Source of the DNA: Notospermus geniculatus
Lineage: Eukaryota; Nemertea; Pilidiophora; Heteronemertea; Lineidae
Reading direction: 5' to 3'
DNA: 64,000 bases
NCBI GenBank assembly: GCA_002633025.1
Contig: NMRB01000649.1
Coordinates: 40,108-104,107, forward strand
The position numbers were made by a program, and so were the translations under genes. Positions 21,701-26,278 of this stretch are shown here, in pieces (position 1 is the first letter of the stretch; every line of letters begins with the position of its first letter). The notes under the pieces were generated by a model that saw only the letters and a list, made by a program, of their open reading frames with translations, had not been told where the DNA came from and ran no database searches.

Positions 21701-23618
21701 GCACAGGATACCAATCGCCGATTTCCTCAAAAGGTATGTTTCTTGAGGTGACGGGTCTCGCGACAGCAAACTTCGCATCAACTACTTGTCGCAAAAATCG
21801 TCTTTTCGAGCTTGAATACTCTGCTCAGAAATGCGTGCAGATGCCTGTGAGTTCAATGTCGATGTCCAAAGGTGCTGTTTTTTATGGTCAATTTATCTTG
21901 CATGCTGGAACGCAATGTCGGCCAAGGGTCCTGACGCCAAGGGGCCTCTCTGACACCCAATTTAAAAAATCCAACACCTCGAACTTAGTACCGGCACGTT
22001 TTTCGAGGAGGCCGTTTATATATTAAACTCGACAACAGAAATGATAGAAAACAGAAGTCCTCCCCGAATTTTGCAAATTTTCGACCACAACCGGGGTCTT
22101 CCTCAGGCACTTTCTAGTCGAGATCCCAGAAGTGTAATGAGCTGGATCCTAATTCTAACAACAGAAACCAATTTTAACAACAGAAACCAGGTAAGGACAT
22201 CAAGGTTTGTGACAGTAAGTGGATATTCATGAAATCCAAATACTAGGCTGGTTGCCTGATGTGATGGGGCATCCGTATTGGCAATCAAAGTGCCCTCTTG
22301 GTCATCGACATCCTCGACGCAATAGTTTCCAATTTTTACCGCGCTCACGCTTCATCTGTCGTTGATTTTACAGGTATTATATCCTTGGCTTCACATATCA
22401 GGATAAAATTCCGATTACCCGGGAGAGTTGTACGCAGTTACTGAACAAGCTCAACTTGGAAAACTGGGCAATTGGAAAGACAAAGGTTTGTTGACGTGAC
22501 TTCGAATTGCACTGGTCCTTTCAGCAGGTGGTCACCATCGGCCCATCTGGATAATTCCTCATCATACTTGACTATTTTGACCCCTTCAAGAAGTCCATTC
22601 CCGCTAGCTGTTTGTCTAAAATTTGCATCTTCAATTCTGCGGGCCTGTGTCTCGAAGGGCCTTCTGGTACCTCTTATGCTGATGTCAGGTCAACCTCGTG
22701 ACGGCAATGAACAGGCGATGGTGGACGTTTCTGGATCACGCCGGCGCAGAACAAATCAGTCACCAATATGGTTTTGACATGACTGCAGTTTCATCTCACC
22801 GGCAACGATCGGCATCAGTCACCAATAAAATAGATCACAAATCACAAGTGTTGAACATGTTTGTTCAACTGCTGTGCCAACCCAACGCAGGCGTGGACCC
22901 AGAGGGGGGGGCCCGGGCGCTCGCCTCCCTTTTTGGCCAACAAATCTGTAAAATCGACCTTGAAATTCTGAAATTAGGAGGAAATCATTGAAACTCCCCG
23001 CAGATTTCAATGTTTCAAGCACAGGGCACCCCCTCTTTTCCCAAATCCTAGATCGGCCCCTGCAACGGCCGTATCTATTCGCAGTCGACCTGGCTCGAAT
23101 AACGATTCACTGCGGGCAGATGCCGCCTGTGCCACCCAACATGGCAAAAGGCATATCACCACTAAGAGTTGGTAGCGACATGATTAAAGGAGCTGGACGT
23201 CCAAGTTGTAAACACTCACTCACTGGTTCTCTATCCACGCGACGCCTGCGGTGCTGCCACCTATTGTCGGTGATATGTACTGACGTGAATATCGTGAGTG
23301 AGTTGCATCGGACCGCGAACCAGTCTAACGATTATGGGGCGCTACTGGTGCTGCCACCTGCACGAAGGAATAAAACTAGTTTGCCGACCATGTTTGTAAA
23401 CAAACCAGCTTGTTTACAACTTCGGCGTCTAACTCCTTTAAATGCCTCTTTTTAGGTTTTCCTCAAATACTACCACATCGAAGAACTGACACGACAATTT
23501 GAGGACTACAACAGGAAGGTCGTCGTCGCGCAGGCCCTGGTCCGCATGTGGCTTCAGCGTGTACGCTTCAGGAAAGAGAGGGAGGAATTACTCAACAGCG
23601 CCCTCATCATTCAACGAA
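663..23618 (+). CDS. MYO3: class III myosin (kinase C-end, full motor, first IQ), partial gene
   Basis: Actin-based motor with an N-terminal protein kinase domain; the family acts in photoreceptors and at the tips of actin bundles such as stereocilia. Eighteen constitutive exons join in frame: 663-728, 3119-3209, 3511-3786, 4757-4945, 6158-6308, 6636-6687, 7142-7343, 7635-7761, 8248-8461, 12098-12239, 12594-12747, 13450-13668, 15805-15914, 21058-21173, 21584-21733, 22374-22485 and 23456-23618 (17 blocks), plus one or both micro-exons at 16798-16824 and 18993-19025. All junctions are GT-AG. About 850 residues are visible. The kinase C-lobe ending directly in a myosin head, and the segment [17 protein letters not shown], are class III hallmarks. 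The kinase start lies upstream of the window. The last visible exon ends in phase 1 inside a second IQ motif, so the gene must continue, but no following exon was recognised in the remaining 40 kb. Confidence 0.95.
1300..1692. mobile_element. fold-back MITE, GGGAACCCGC ends
   Basis: The left arm near 1311-1370 (GGAACCCGCACACT... GCGCTGCGAGCGTTTGTACC) is matched inversely by 1645-1692 (GGTACAAGCGCTCGCAGCGC... GAGCGGGTTCCC). The middle holds a CRE-like run of TGACGTCA half-sites. A related partial copy lies near 39,267-39,640. Intron sequence on both sides (730-1299 and 1693-2094) shows only short GATCAAA-type repeats. Confidence 0.7.
2095..2750. mobile_element. degenerate fold-back element
   Basis: The segment near 2190-2320 (CACGAGGTTT...CAACGGCTGGG...AACTTGTCTTTCTTG) recurs inverted near 2530-2620. 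The arms are imperfect, so the copy is old. Short ORFs on both strands here are mirror images of one another and not genes. 2751-3118 is intron with nothing recognised. Confidence 0.6.
3119..3209 (+). CDS. MYO3: MYO3 exon: end of kinase domain
   Basis: Completes the split Cys codon and reads [20 protein letters not shown] then [10 protein letters not shown]. The C-L-x-K-D-x-E-x-R-P...L..HPFI pattern is the last helix of a STE20-type kinase (subdomain XI with the invariant Arg), as in MYO3A/B. Acceptor ...CTTACAG, donor GTGGGT, ending in phase 0. Confidence 0.92.
3210..3510. other. MYO3 intron, no feature seen
   Basis: Intron of 301 bases between the kinase end and the motor linker exon. I see no repeat or conserved element; a pyrimidine tract precedes the acceptor. 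Confidence 0.7.
3511..3786 (+). CDS. MYO3: MYO3 exon: kinase-motor linker and start of motor
   Basis: 92 codons, phase 0 to 0. A basic linker ([11 protein letters not shown]) is followed by the first motor segment, including [20 protein letters not shown] and [20 protein letters not shown]. These are the canonical N-terminal motor motifs (DL..L..L.E..I...L..RY....IYTYIG.ILLA.NP). Acceptor CTTCTTCAG, donor GTGAGT. Confidence 0.95.
3934..4084. mobile_element. 151-bp MITE with TA target duplication
   Basis: Inverted ends GGGAGGTTTAGAAATCAAAC and its near complement (ending ...GTTTCATTTCTGAACCTCCC), flanked on both sides by TA. This is the arrangement of Tc1/mariner-derived MITEs. Confidence 0.8.
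4126..4362. mobile_element. fold-back MITE with CAATAGAC ends
   Basis: Arms CAATAGACGATATCA...AAAGAGCGCAGCACCTGACG (from 4127) and the inverse ...GGTGCTGCGCTCTATTGG...CAGTCTATTG. The central part contains several ACGTCGTGACG motifs. The rest of the intron to 4756 shows nothing clear. Confidence 0.8.
4757..4945 (+). CDS. MYO3: MYO3 exon: P-loop
   Basis: 63 codons, phase 0 to 0. Contains [15 protein letters not shown] and the Walker A P-loop [20 protein letters not shown], which binds ATP phosphates. Acceptor ACTTTTCAG, donor GTGAGA. Confidence 0.96.
5351..5421 (-). repeat. tRNA-like sequence (SINE or tRNA pseudogene)
   Basis: On the minus strand TGGCCGAGTGGATAGAGTGG resembles an A box and D arm, and CGGTTCGAATCC a B box. 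The T stem needs an 8-base loop and the acceptor ends do not pair, so this is a tRNA-derived relic rather than a working tRNA. Confidence 0.5.
5516..5590 (+). repeat. tRNA-like sequence (SINE or tRNA pseudogene)
   Basis: GGTGGCCGAATGGGGAAGAT resembles an A box and GTGTTCGATTCCCAGC a B box, followed by a run of T that would stop RNA polymerase III. The folding is too poor for a functional tRNA. Confidence 0.45.
5789..6034. mobile_element. MITE copy, GGCCTGTCACA family
   Basis: Begins GGGCCTGTCACATTGGAGTC and ends with the inverse-type sequence GAACTAGCTCAGTGTGATTG. It is the same family as the tandem copies at 29.78-30.41 kb, with AAACGGGCT...GAGCCCGTTCG as internal inverse parts. Confidence 0.75.
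6158..6308 (+). CDS. MYO3: MYO3 exon: switch I
   Basis: Reads [20 protein letters not shown] then [20 protein letters not shown], which contains switch I (N-x-N-S-S-R-F-G-K). Compared with vertebrate MYO3 ([10 protein letters not shown]), one Asn replaces Asp. Acceptor TCTGCAG, donor GTAAGC, ending in phase 1. Confidence 0.95.
6309..7141. other. MYO3 introns around the 52-nt exon; GATCAAA-palindrome repeats
   Basis: Apart from the exon at 6636-6687, 6840-7045 carries the dispersed short repeat CATATTCAGTATATTCAGAAA...TTTGATCAAATTTT, also seen near 1726-1780 and 16,040-16,410. Nothing else is recognised. Confidence 0.6.
6636..6687 (+). CDS. MYO3: MYO3 exon: [10 protein letters not shown] segment
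   Basis: A 52-nt exon, phase 1 to 2, reading [18 protein letters not shown] across its junctions. The [12 protein letters not shown] strand is nearly invariant in myosins. Acceptor ATTTCAG, donor GTAAGT. Confidence 0.95.
7142..7343 (+). CDS. MYO3: MYO3 exon: upper 50-kDa, GE-SFHVLYY
   Basis: Phase 2 to 0. Starts [19 protein letters not shown], matching the myosin E.NFH.FYY motif, and ends [16 protein letters not shown]. Acceptor TTCTTTACAG, donor GTAATT. Confidence 0.95.
7635..7761 (+). CDS. MYO3: MYO3 exon: [13 protein letters not shown]
   Basis: Phase 0 to 1. Encodes [20 protein letters not shown] and a variable stretch through [13 protein letters not shown], the upper 50-kDa region. It is shorter than the human MYO3A segment here. 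Acceptor TTTTGTAG, donor GTGAGG. Confidence 0.94.
7825..8010. repeat. short minisatellite in MYO3 intron
   Basis: Three to four imperfect units of about 50-55 bases with GAGAACCTGGAAATTCTCTT and ACTATGAAAAGTCATGT. The remainder of this intron to 8247 shows nothing. Confidence 0.65.
8248..8461 (+). CDS. MYO3: MYO3 exon: cardiomyopathy loop and HO helix
   Basis: Phase 1 to 2. Encodes [40 protein letters not shown] and [20 protein letters not shown]. The loop between the last two blocks is the cardiomyopathy loop, which contacts actin. Acceptor ATTTCAG, donor GTAAGT. Confidence 0.95.
8462..9400. other. MYO3 intron, first part
   Basis: 8690-8830 contains two rough copies of a segment with ACATGTATCTACTGTTACAAACT and GTTAACATT. 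Otherwise this is AT-rich sequence without recognisable coding potential. Confidence 0.5.
9408..9525. mobile_element. 115-bp MITE hairpin, TTTCACAAAGGG ends
   Basis: GGCAGATTTCACAAAGGGTG TTTAGGACTTAGACG... folds on ...AAGTCTTAAACACCCTTTGTAAAATCGCCCC. The same family occurs at 23,850 (next to a gap), at 55,974-56,379, and as one arm in every intron unit of the 43-52 kb array. Confidence 0.8.
9526..10300. other. MYO3 intron, AT-rich
   Basis: AT-rich with T and A runs. A 78-codon ORF near 9717 has no recognisable features and is probably chance. Confidence 0.5.
10300..10890. repeat. minisatellite, 65-85 bp unit, about eight copies
   Basis: Repeats of CATGGTTTCAAATTTTCACC CTCAGATCTGCACCAGACTC TTGTCAATCTACAGTATGAT with length variation between units. 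ORFs on both strands read through the repeat and are not genes. Confidence 0.9.
11117..11350. mobile_element. MITE, TATAGAGCTTGTGCAG ends
   Basis: Begins TATAGAGCTTGTGCAGGTGA and ends ...GCCGCTGCACAAGCTCTATA. The internal TGACGTC and CACGTGG motifs match two further copies at 36.81-37.24 kb. Confidence 0.85.
11716..12052. mobile_element. fold-back element with A/T-rich core
   Basis: CAGGGTTTCCACCAGAGGGT AAAATGGG...CCGTACCC is answered inversely by GGTCCGTACCCTCATTTTTTTTCTGGCGGAAGCCC in two stretches. The centre (11,930-12,010) is poly-A/poly-T low complexity. It sits just before the switch II exon. Confidence 0.65.
12098..12239 (+). CDS. MYO3: MYO3 exon: switch II and relay helix
   Basis: Phase 2 to 0. 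Contains switch II ([12 protein letters not shown]), the relay segment [20 protein letters not shown] and QHIFAWEL. The preceding intron of 3.6 kb is the longest of the motor region before the micro-exons. Acceptor CTTCCAG, donor GTAAGT. Confidence 0.96.
12240..12593. other. MYO3 intron, no clear feature
   Basis: Near the 3' end a segment with TTTCAGGA(A/T)(A/G)AATAAG...TTTTTCTCCTTTCAAAAAA is repeated two to three times and supplies an extended pyrimidine tract before the acceptor. Confidence 0.5.
12594..12747 (+). CDS. MYO3: MYO3 exon: lower 50-kDa, LLDEE
   Basis: Phase 0 to 1. Starts [20 protein letters not shown] and ends [21 protein letters not shown], matching the MYO3 EYQNEGI...[30 protein letters not shown] block. 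Acceptor CAACAG, donor GTGAGT. Confidence 0.95.
12760..13002. mobile_element. MITE built of TTGCAAC palindromes
   Basis: Ends AAGGCCGGTTTACACTAGGT and GCATGTGTAAACGGGCCTTT. The body is dense in GTTGCAAGTTGCAGCAACTTGC-like self-complementary pieces with an internal GTTTACAC/CATTTACAC pair. ORFs on both strands are shadows of this symmetry. Confidence 0.8.
13139..13375. repeat. cluster of CGCGAAAATTT motifs
   Basis: CGCGAAAATTTCCTGTCGCG, GCAGGAAATTTTCGCG and CGCGAAAATTTCCAGCCGCG recur in both orientations. The motif resembles the ends of the MITE at 21,276-21,481, so these may be degraded relatives. Confidence 0.5.
13450..13668 (+). CDS. MYO3: MYO3 exon: HYAG strand
   Basis: Phase 1 to 1. Encodes [40 protein letters not shown] and [20 protein letters not shown], ending [18 protein letters not shown]....FLEKNRD is the conserved lower 50-kDa motif. 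Acceptor CTTTCAG, donor GTATGT. Confidence 0.95.
13679..13845. mobile_element. MITE, GGCCGGTTGCACAAAA ends
   Basis: CAGGGGCCGGTTGCACAAAA CTCACGATAGCGCTAACACC folds back on ...TTAGCGCTAACATGAGTTTTGTGCAACCCAGCCCTG with a short loop around TGACGTAAAAATCCCTTGTC. It forms a near-perfect hairpin of about 160 bases. Confidence 0.85.
13846..15084. other. MYO3 intron, no recognised feature
   Basis: AT-rich intron. Several ORFs of 60-80 codons have no codon-use signal, motif or conserved-looking splice sites. I see no exon here. Confidence 0.5.
15085..15780. repeat. 77-bp minisatellite interrupted by a MITE
   Basis: Five units start near 15,092, 15,166, 15,242, 15,316 and 15,389 (GCCAAGTGCAAGCAAATGTG AAAAGTTTGACAGTGTTGTT TTCATACTTTACC). 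The fifth is cut after TTTCATA and resumes at 15,704 as TACTTTACCGGTTTCTC, so the MITE at 15,428-15,703 entered an existing repeat. Confidence 0.9.
15428..15703. mobile_element. 276-bp MITE with TA target duplication
   Basis: Perfect inverted ends CAGTACAGGTCACAATTGAC(ATCCCT) and the complement, flanked by TA at 15,426-15,427 and 15,704-15,705. The empty site is known from neighbouring minisatellite units (CATACTTTACC), so the duplication is certain. The interior is a palindrome-rich run of GAGTTACGCG and CGTAACTTACG units. Confidence 0.93.
15805..15914 (+). CDS. MYO3: MYO3 exon: Ser-rich loop 2
   Basis: Phase 1 to 0. Reads [20 protein letters not shown] then [17 protein letters not shown]. 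This is low-complexity Ser/Gly/Asn sequence lying between ISKTG and VATYFRYSL, which is loop 2, the actin-binding surface loop that differs most between myosins. Many serines could be phosphorylated (inference). Acceptor CTCTTCAG, donor GTATGT. Confidence 0.88.
16139..16335. mobile_element. fold-back element, nearly perfect 90-bp arms
   Basis: ATAAACAAGAAGTCAATCTC CAGAATTCACGAATTTTCGA CCCC... folds on its inverse ending GAATTCTGGAGATTGACTTC TTGTTTAT. There is almost no loop, centred on CTAGAAAAGACTCTTTTCTAG. Parts of the right end recur at 38,700 and 44,878 where they truncate two dsRBD exons, and near 22,040. Confidence 0.85.
16798..16824 (+). CDS. MYO3: MYO3 micro-exon A (27 nt), loop 2
   Basis: Nine codons, phase 0 to 0: TCGVPTMLR. 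Acceptor CACCCCGTAG, strong donor GTAAGT. It shares the 17-base core GGTGTCCCCACCATGTT with the second micro-exon 2.2 kb downstream. Either, both or neither could be included without shifting the frame. It lies in loop 2, so its use would change actin affinity (inference). Confidence 0.7.
16955..17405. repeat. dispersed repeats in MYO3 intron
   Basis: 16,960-17,125 has TTTACACTGCCAAGTT / GTTTACACTTGGCAAA inverse pieces with CTGAGCACGG palindromes. 17,226-17,405 is a separate repeat (GATCCAAGGGGG...GTGCCCCCCTCTTTCCC...GGATCCGCCCCTG) with a relative at 22,895-23,065. Confidence 0.6.
17589..17825. mobile_element. 237-bp MITE with TA target duplication
   Basis: Ends GACCGTTCTCAAATTGACGC and ...AATTTGAGAACGGTC, flanked by TA on both sides. 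Arms include TTCAACCATAACCTC and its inverse. The centre contains TGACGTCGACGATGTTGCGTCA-like sequence also seen near 790-850. Confidence 0.85.
17826..18992. other. MYO3 intron between the micro-exons
   Basis: Nothing gene-like. 18,775-18,895 contains a degraded relative of the MITE at 56,608-56,814 (TATTGCCACTTTTTGTCGAC AGCTGGCACCACCG on the minus strand). Confidence 0.5.
18993..19025 (+). CDS. MYO3: MYO3 micro-exon B (33 nt), loop 2
   Basis: Eleven codons, phase 0 to 0: [11 protein letters not shown]. Acceptor TCCTGTCTCAG, donor GTGAGT. It is a near copy of micro-exon A (shared GVPTML, Arg exchanged for Lys at the end) with two more codons in front, so one probably arose from the other by exon duplication. 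Confidence 0.72.
19555..20162. mobile_element. fold-back element of about 600 bp
   Basis: The left end, AGATCAGTTCAAATTAGGTC...GCACATGCGCAGTAGCCATTTTCC, is mirrored by the right end (GGAAAACGGCAAAATGCGCA TGCGCG...GACCTAATTACGAAGTTTGATCTCATCT). A 124-codon ORF (19,955-20,329) starts inside the arm and runs past the right end. It has no recognisable motif, and I regard it as chance. Confidence 0.65.
20163..21057. other. MYO3 intron, no recognised feature
   Basis: No repeat structure or coding signal beyond chance. A T-rich tract (21,036-21,054) precedes the class III exon. Confidence 0.5.
21058..21173 (+). CDS. MYO3: MYO3 exon: [13 protein letters not shown], class III signature
   Basis: Phase 0 to 2. 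Starts [20 protein letters not shown] and continues [20 protein letters not shown] across the junction. [14 protein letters not shown]...PHFVRCI.PN is almost identical to vertebrate MYO3. The acceptor is TTTTTGAAG at 21057; the alternative AG ten bases inside would create an immediate stop, which decides the start. Confidence 0.95.
21276..21481. mobile_element. 206-bp MITE with TA target duplication
   Basis: CTGTAAACCGTGAAATTTTC GCG at the left and ...CGCGAAAATTTGACGGTTTACAG at the right, flanked by TA (21,274-21,275 and 21,482-21,483). It is very CG-rich in the arms. Confidence 0.88.
21584..21733 (+). CDS. MYO3: MYO3 exon: SH helices
   Basis: Phase 2 to 2. Encodes [40 protein letters not shown] and [26 protein letters not shown] is the SH1/SH2 helix region that couples the active site to the converter. 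Acceptor CCTTAG, donor GTATGT. Confidence 0.96.
21734..22373. other. MYO3 intron with fragment of fold-back family
   Basis: 22,030-22,150 (AGAAGTCCTCCCCGAATTTT GC...TTTTCGACCACAACCGGGGTCTT) is related to half of the fold-back element at 16,139. The rest is unremarkable. Confidence 0.5.
22374..22485 (+). CDS. MYO3: MYO3 exon: converter
   Basis: Phase 2 to 0. Reads [20 protein letters not shown] then [17 protein letters not shown], the converter ending in the invariant W.(I/L)GKTK before the lever arm. Acceptor GATTTTACAG, donor GTTTGT. Confidence 0.95.
22486..23455. other. MYO3 intron; CCCC/GGGG repeat at 22,895-23,065
   Basis: The repeat runs from GTGGACCCAGAGGGGGGGGC to CCTAGATCGGCCCCTGC and resembles 17,226-17,405. 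Large ORFs through this intron (such as 22,988-23,455, which runs right up to the acceptor) have no supported function. Confidence 0.5.
23456..23618 (+). CDS. MYO3: MYO3 exon: lever arm, IQ1 and start of IQ2
   Basis: Phase 0 to 1. Starts [20 protein letters not shown], then [17 protein letters not shown] fits the IQ pattern loosely ([11 protein letters not shown]), and NSALIIQR begins a second IQ motif cut by the donor GTAAGT. Calmodulin-type light chains would bind here. The next exon is not recognised; a 203-base gap lies only 325 bases downstream, and it or a misjoin may hide the continuation. Confidence 0.93.
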
Positions 23619-23847
23619 GTAAGTTTACTAGTATATAACATGACATTCTAGTCTACAGTTTTTACATACATTTCACTGTGATCGTACTAGGTTCTTTACT
23701 ATTTGTGGCCATCCATAGCAAAACCAGTCACATGTCGCTCAGAAGGTGAGCCGCAACGAACTAAGATGACACCAGGAGAGAATGGAAGAAATAGATGTAG
23801 ATTATTTCAGATTTCATAACAGACAGTATATTGAAACTGACAAACAT

Positions 23848-24145
23848 TTGGGGCCGATTTCACAAAGGGCGTTTAAGACTTAGACGCGTGTAACTTCGTC
23901 AAATGCATGGTGGAAGTGCGTGCATTTAACGAAGTTACACGCNNNNNNNNNNNNNNNNNNNNNNNNNNNNNNNNNNNNNNNNNNNNNNNNNNNNNNNNNN
24001 NNNNNNNNNNNNNNNNNNNNNNNNNNNNNNNNNNNNNNNNNNNNNNNNNNNNNNNNNNNNNNNNNNNNNNNNNNNNNNNNNNNNNNNNNNNNNNNNNNNN
24101 NNNNNNNNNNNNNNNNNNNNNNNNNNNNNNNNNNNNNNNNNNNNN
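23848..24145. other. half of a palindromic MITE followed by an assembly gap
   Basis: GGGGCCGATTTCACAAAGGG CGTTTAAGACTTAGACGCGT GTAACTTCGTCAAATGCATG...TTTAACGAAGTTACACGC is the start of a hairpin of the 9,408 family. It breaks into N at 23,943-24,145. Confidence 0.8.
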
Positions 24146-25270
24146 ATGGCAACAGGTACAAGACAGTTGTTCTCAATTCTCCAGCCCTAATCAATCGGAC
24201 ACATCCCATCGTCTTTACCCATCCATACCATTGTCATTTCCCTCTAAACAAATCCACCATGGCCTGGCATCCAACTGTTTGCATCTGCCTCTTCGATTTG
24301 CCAGGAGAACTGAAATCTCTGGCACAGTTTTGCAGAACAGAATCAGGTTTTCTAAGTCTCTGGAGAGCAGAATTTTCCCGATTCCGTGGATGCGAGAAGT
24401 ACTGTCGCAACCGGTATATGCATGCAGAAATAGCAGTCGATTACCCGGTACAGGTAGCCTACTGTCTCCCAAAATGTCTCTCAGGTAGTTGATCATAAAC
24501 TTTTTTGTTCTTCGTGCTTAATTTGTCTGATCGGAAGTAAAGCCCCTCATTTGGCACCTCAACATGATACAGGAGAAGAGCAAGGAGGTCGGTATCCTCA
24601 CCAACTAGCGTATAGTAGGTCTTATTGGAGTGTCCAACAGCTGACATAACAATGTCCACATCAGCATCACCATTTGCTTTTACTACCTCACATCCTTTTT
24701 CTTCCAGAGTTTCAGCAATAAGGTCCCCCATTCTCTGCTTATTGCTGGCTCGAGCAAGAAGACTCCCAAATTAAGCACGAAGAACAAAAAGGTTTATGAT
24801 CAACTACCTGAGAGACATTTTGGGAGACAGTACCTGTACCGGGTAATCAACCGCTATTTCTGCATGCATATACCGGTTGCGACAGTACCTCTCGCATTCA
24901 CAGAATCGGGAAAAAGTCTGCTCTCCAGAGACTTAGATTCTGTTCTGCAAAACTGTGCCAGAGATTTCAGTTCTCCTGGCAAATCGAAGAGGCAGATGCA
25001 AACAGCTGGATGCCAGGCCATGGTGGATGTGTTTAGAGGGAAATCAGGGGAATCCCTTCCGTCCTTGCGCCACAAAACGTTGACAAACAAGGTTGCAATA
25101 TCAAAGACATTCGTATCTCCTTAAAAACTTCCTCCAACTCTTTCCACATGTGAGAATCATTCTCCTCGGGCTTATCAGACAATGGTATGGATGGTAAAGA
25201 CGATGGGATGTGTCCGATTGATTGGGGCTGGAGAATTGAGAACTGTCTTGTACCTGTTGCCATACAGGGG
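24146..25270. repeat. imperfect inverted duplication, about 1.1 kb
   Basis: 24,146-24,530 is inversely repeated in 24,768-25,265, both ending near GCAACAGGTACAAGACAGTT and its complement. The right arm carries extra sequence at about 25,045-25,185. The unique centre (24,531-24,767) encodes part of the PIN-like ORF. It may be a real inverted duplication, or an assembly artefact, since it abuts the gap. Confidence 0.75.
24215..24760 (-). pseudogene. PIN/XPG-like nuclease-type ORF fragment, mobile-element associated
   Basis: Two overlapping minus-strand ORFs. The upstream one has VVKANGDADVDIVMSAVGHS and YYTLVGEDTDLLALLLYHVE, then KNKKVYDQLPERHFG. The downstream one has YLRDILGDSRLP, LLFLHAYTGCDSTSRIHGIG and LLSRDLE. 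The GEDTDLL(V/A)LL...HA(Y/F)TGCD(S/T)TS...GKGK-like combination is common in multi-copy ORFs of marine invertebrates and resembles the acidic core of PIN/FEN-like nucleases (D.D, GEDTD, GCD). The two halves are out of frame near 24,459-24,496, so this copy is broken. The family assignment is from memory of the motif, not a search. Confidence 0.5.
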
Positions 25271-25397
25271 GATCCAGCTCCTAAACAATTTCTGCAAATG
25301 ATACTTTGCAACTGTTCTGCAGCTGTCAGACAGCACGGTGTACTTGCAGAAGATATGGCCTCCCGGGCACTCTTGCCTGTGGACCATGTCAAACGGA

Positions 25398-26278
25398 CTC
25401 CGTGGCCCGTATTTTAGAATGCTCCTTTATTTTAGGCCTGAGGCGCCCTTTCGTGAGGTCACCTTTCTTTACAGGAAATCCTTACTGAGGACGCCTCAGA
25501 CAAAATCGATTCCAGAATCGACCTTATCCATTTCCTTTGTAAAGGAGCTCCTCTGTTACAGAAGGCGTCCTCACGGAATGATTTCCTATGTCAGTTGAAT
25601 ACATCCAATGGAATCTGATGCAATATGCATTGTCGTCAACGCGGCTATGTAGGGGAAAGTAATGGCATATCATTTACTCAGTTGAGGTCGACCTCAAACT
25701 TAACTTTGAGCATATAGCTGGTGCAACTGGGCCTTAACGTTGCTTTCAGCTGGATGCTTGTTGGAACCGGGTTTCCATGGTTATCAAGTGGTTATCAAGT
25801 CGTCGGGCAAAATCTCCAGGAGCTGTATGAACCCTCCTCGGTGAGCCGATATCATTTTCGAAACTCTTAATCGTTCAAATTTTCATCTCATTTAACGTAT
25901 AGAACATGCCTGCTTCTTATTCGCCGAGGCTGATTGAGCCGTTCCTGAAGCCTCCTGATCACGAAGCCTGTATAGGTCATCGCCCATCTTGACTGTTCGC
26001 TGATTCCAGGCAGAATAAGGACGCCTTAACAGCTATAGGAAGGTCCGGACCAACCTTTGGAATAAACGAGATCATCGGCTAAATTAAGGAGTTCCTTTCC
26101 CAAAGGAGCATTCTAAAATCAATGGCACCTTCAAATTGAGGAAGCGATTTTAAGGAGGCCTTTGAAGTCAAACTTAGGCACGTTCTGGAATATTAACGTT
26201 AGGGATCCTCAAAAGGAGAACAATACCCTTGAGGAACCCCTTAACGCTGAGGAGCATTCTAAAATACGGGCCCGTGTG
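25398..26278. mobile_element. MITE of about 880 bp, TATTTTAGAATGCTCC ends
   Basis: Left GGCCCGTATTTTAGAATGCT CCT, right AGGAGCATTCTAAAATACGG GCC. Internal GGGAAAGTAATGG, AAAGGAGCTCC and CCTTAACG-type pieces recur in both orientations. It has no transposase. Confidence 0.8.

Noticed and set aside
23880-24492. Long ORFs spanning the assembly gap
   Set aside because: Most codons are undetermined bases; the ends are MITE and inverted-repeat sequence.
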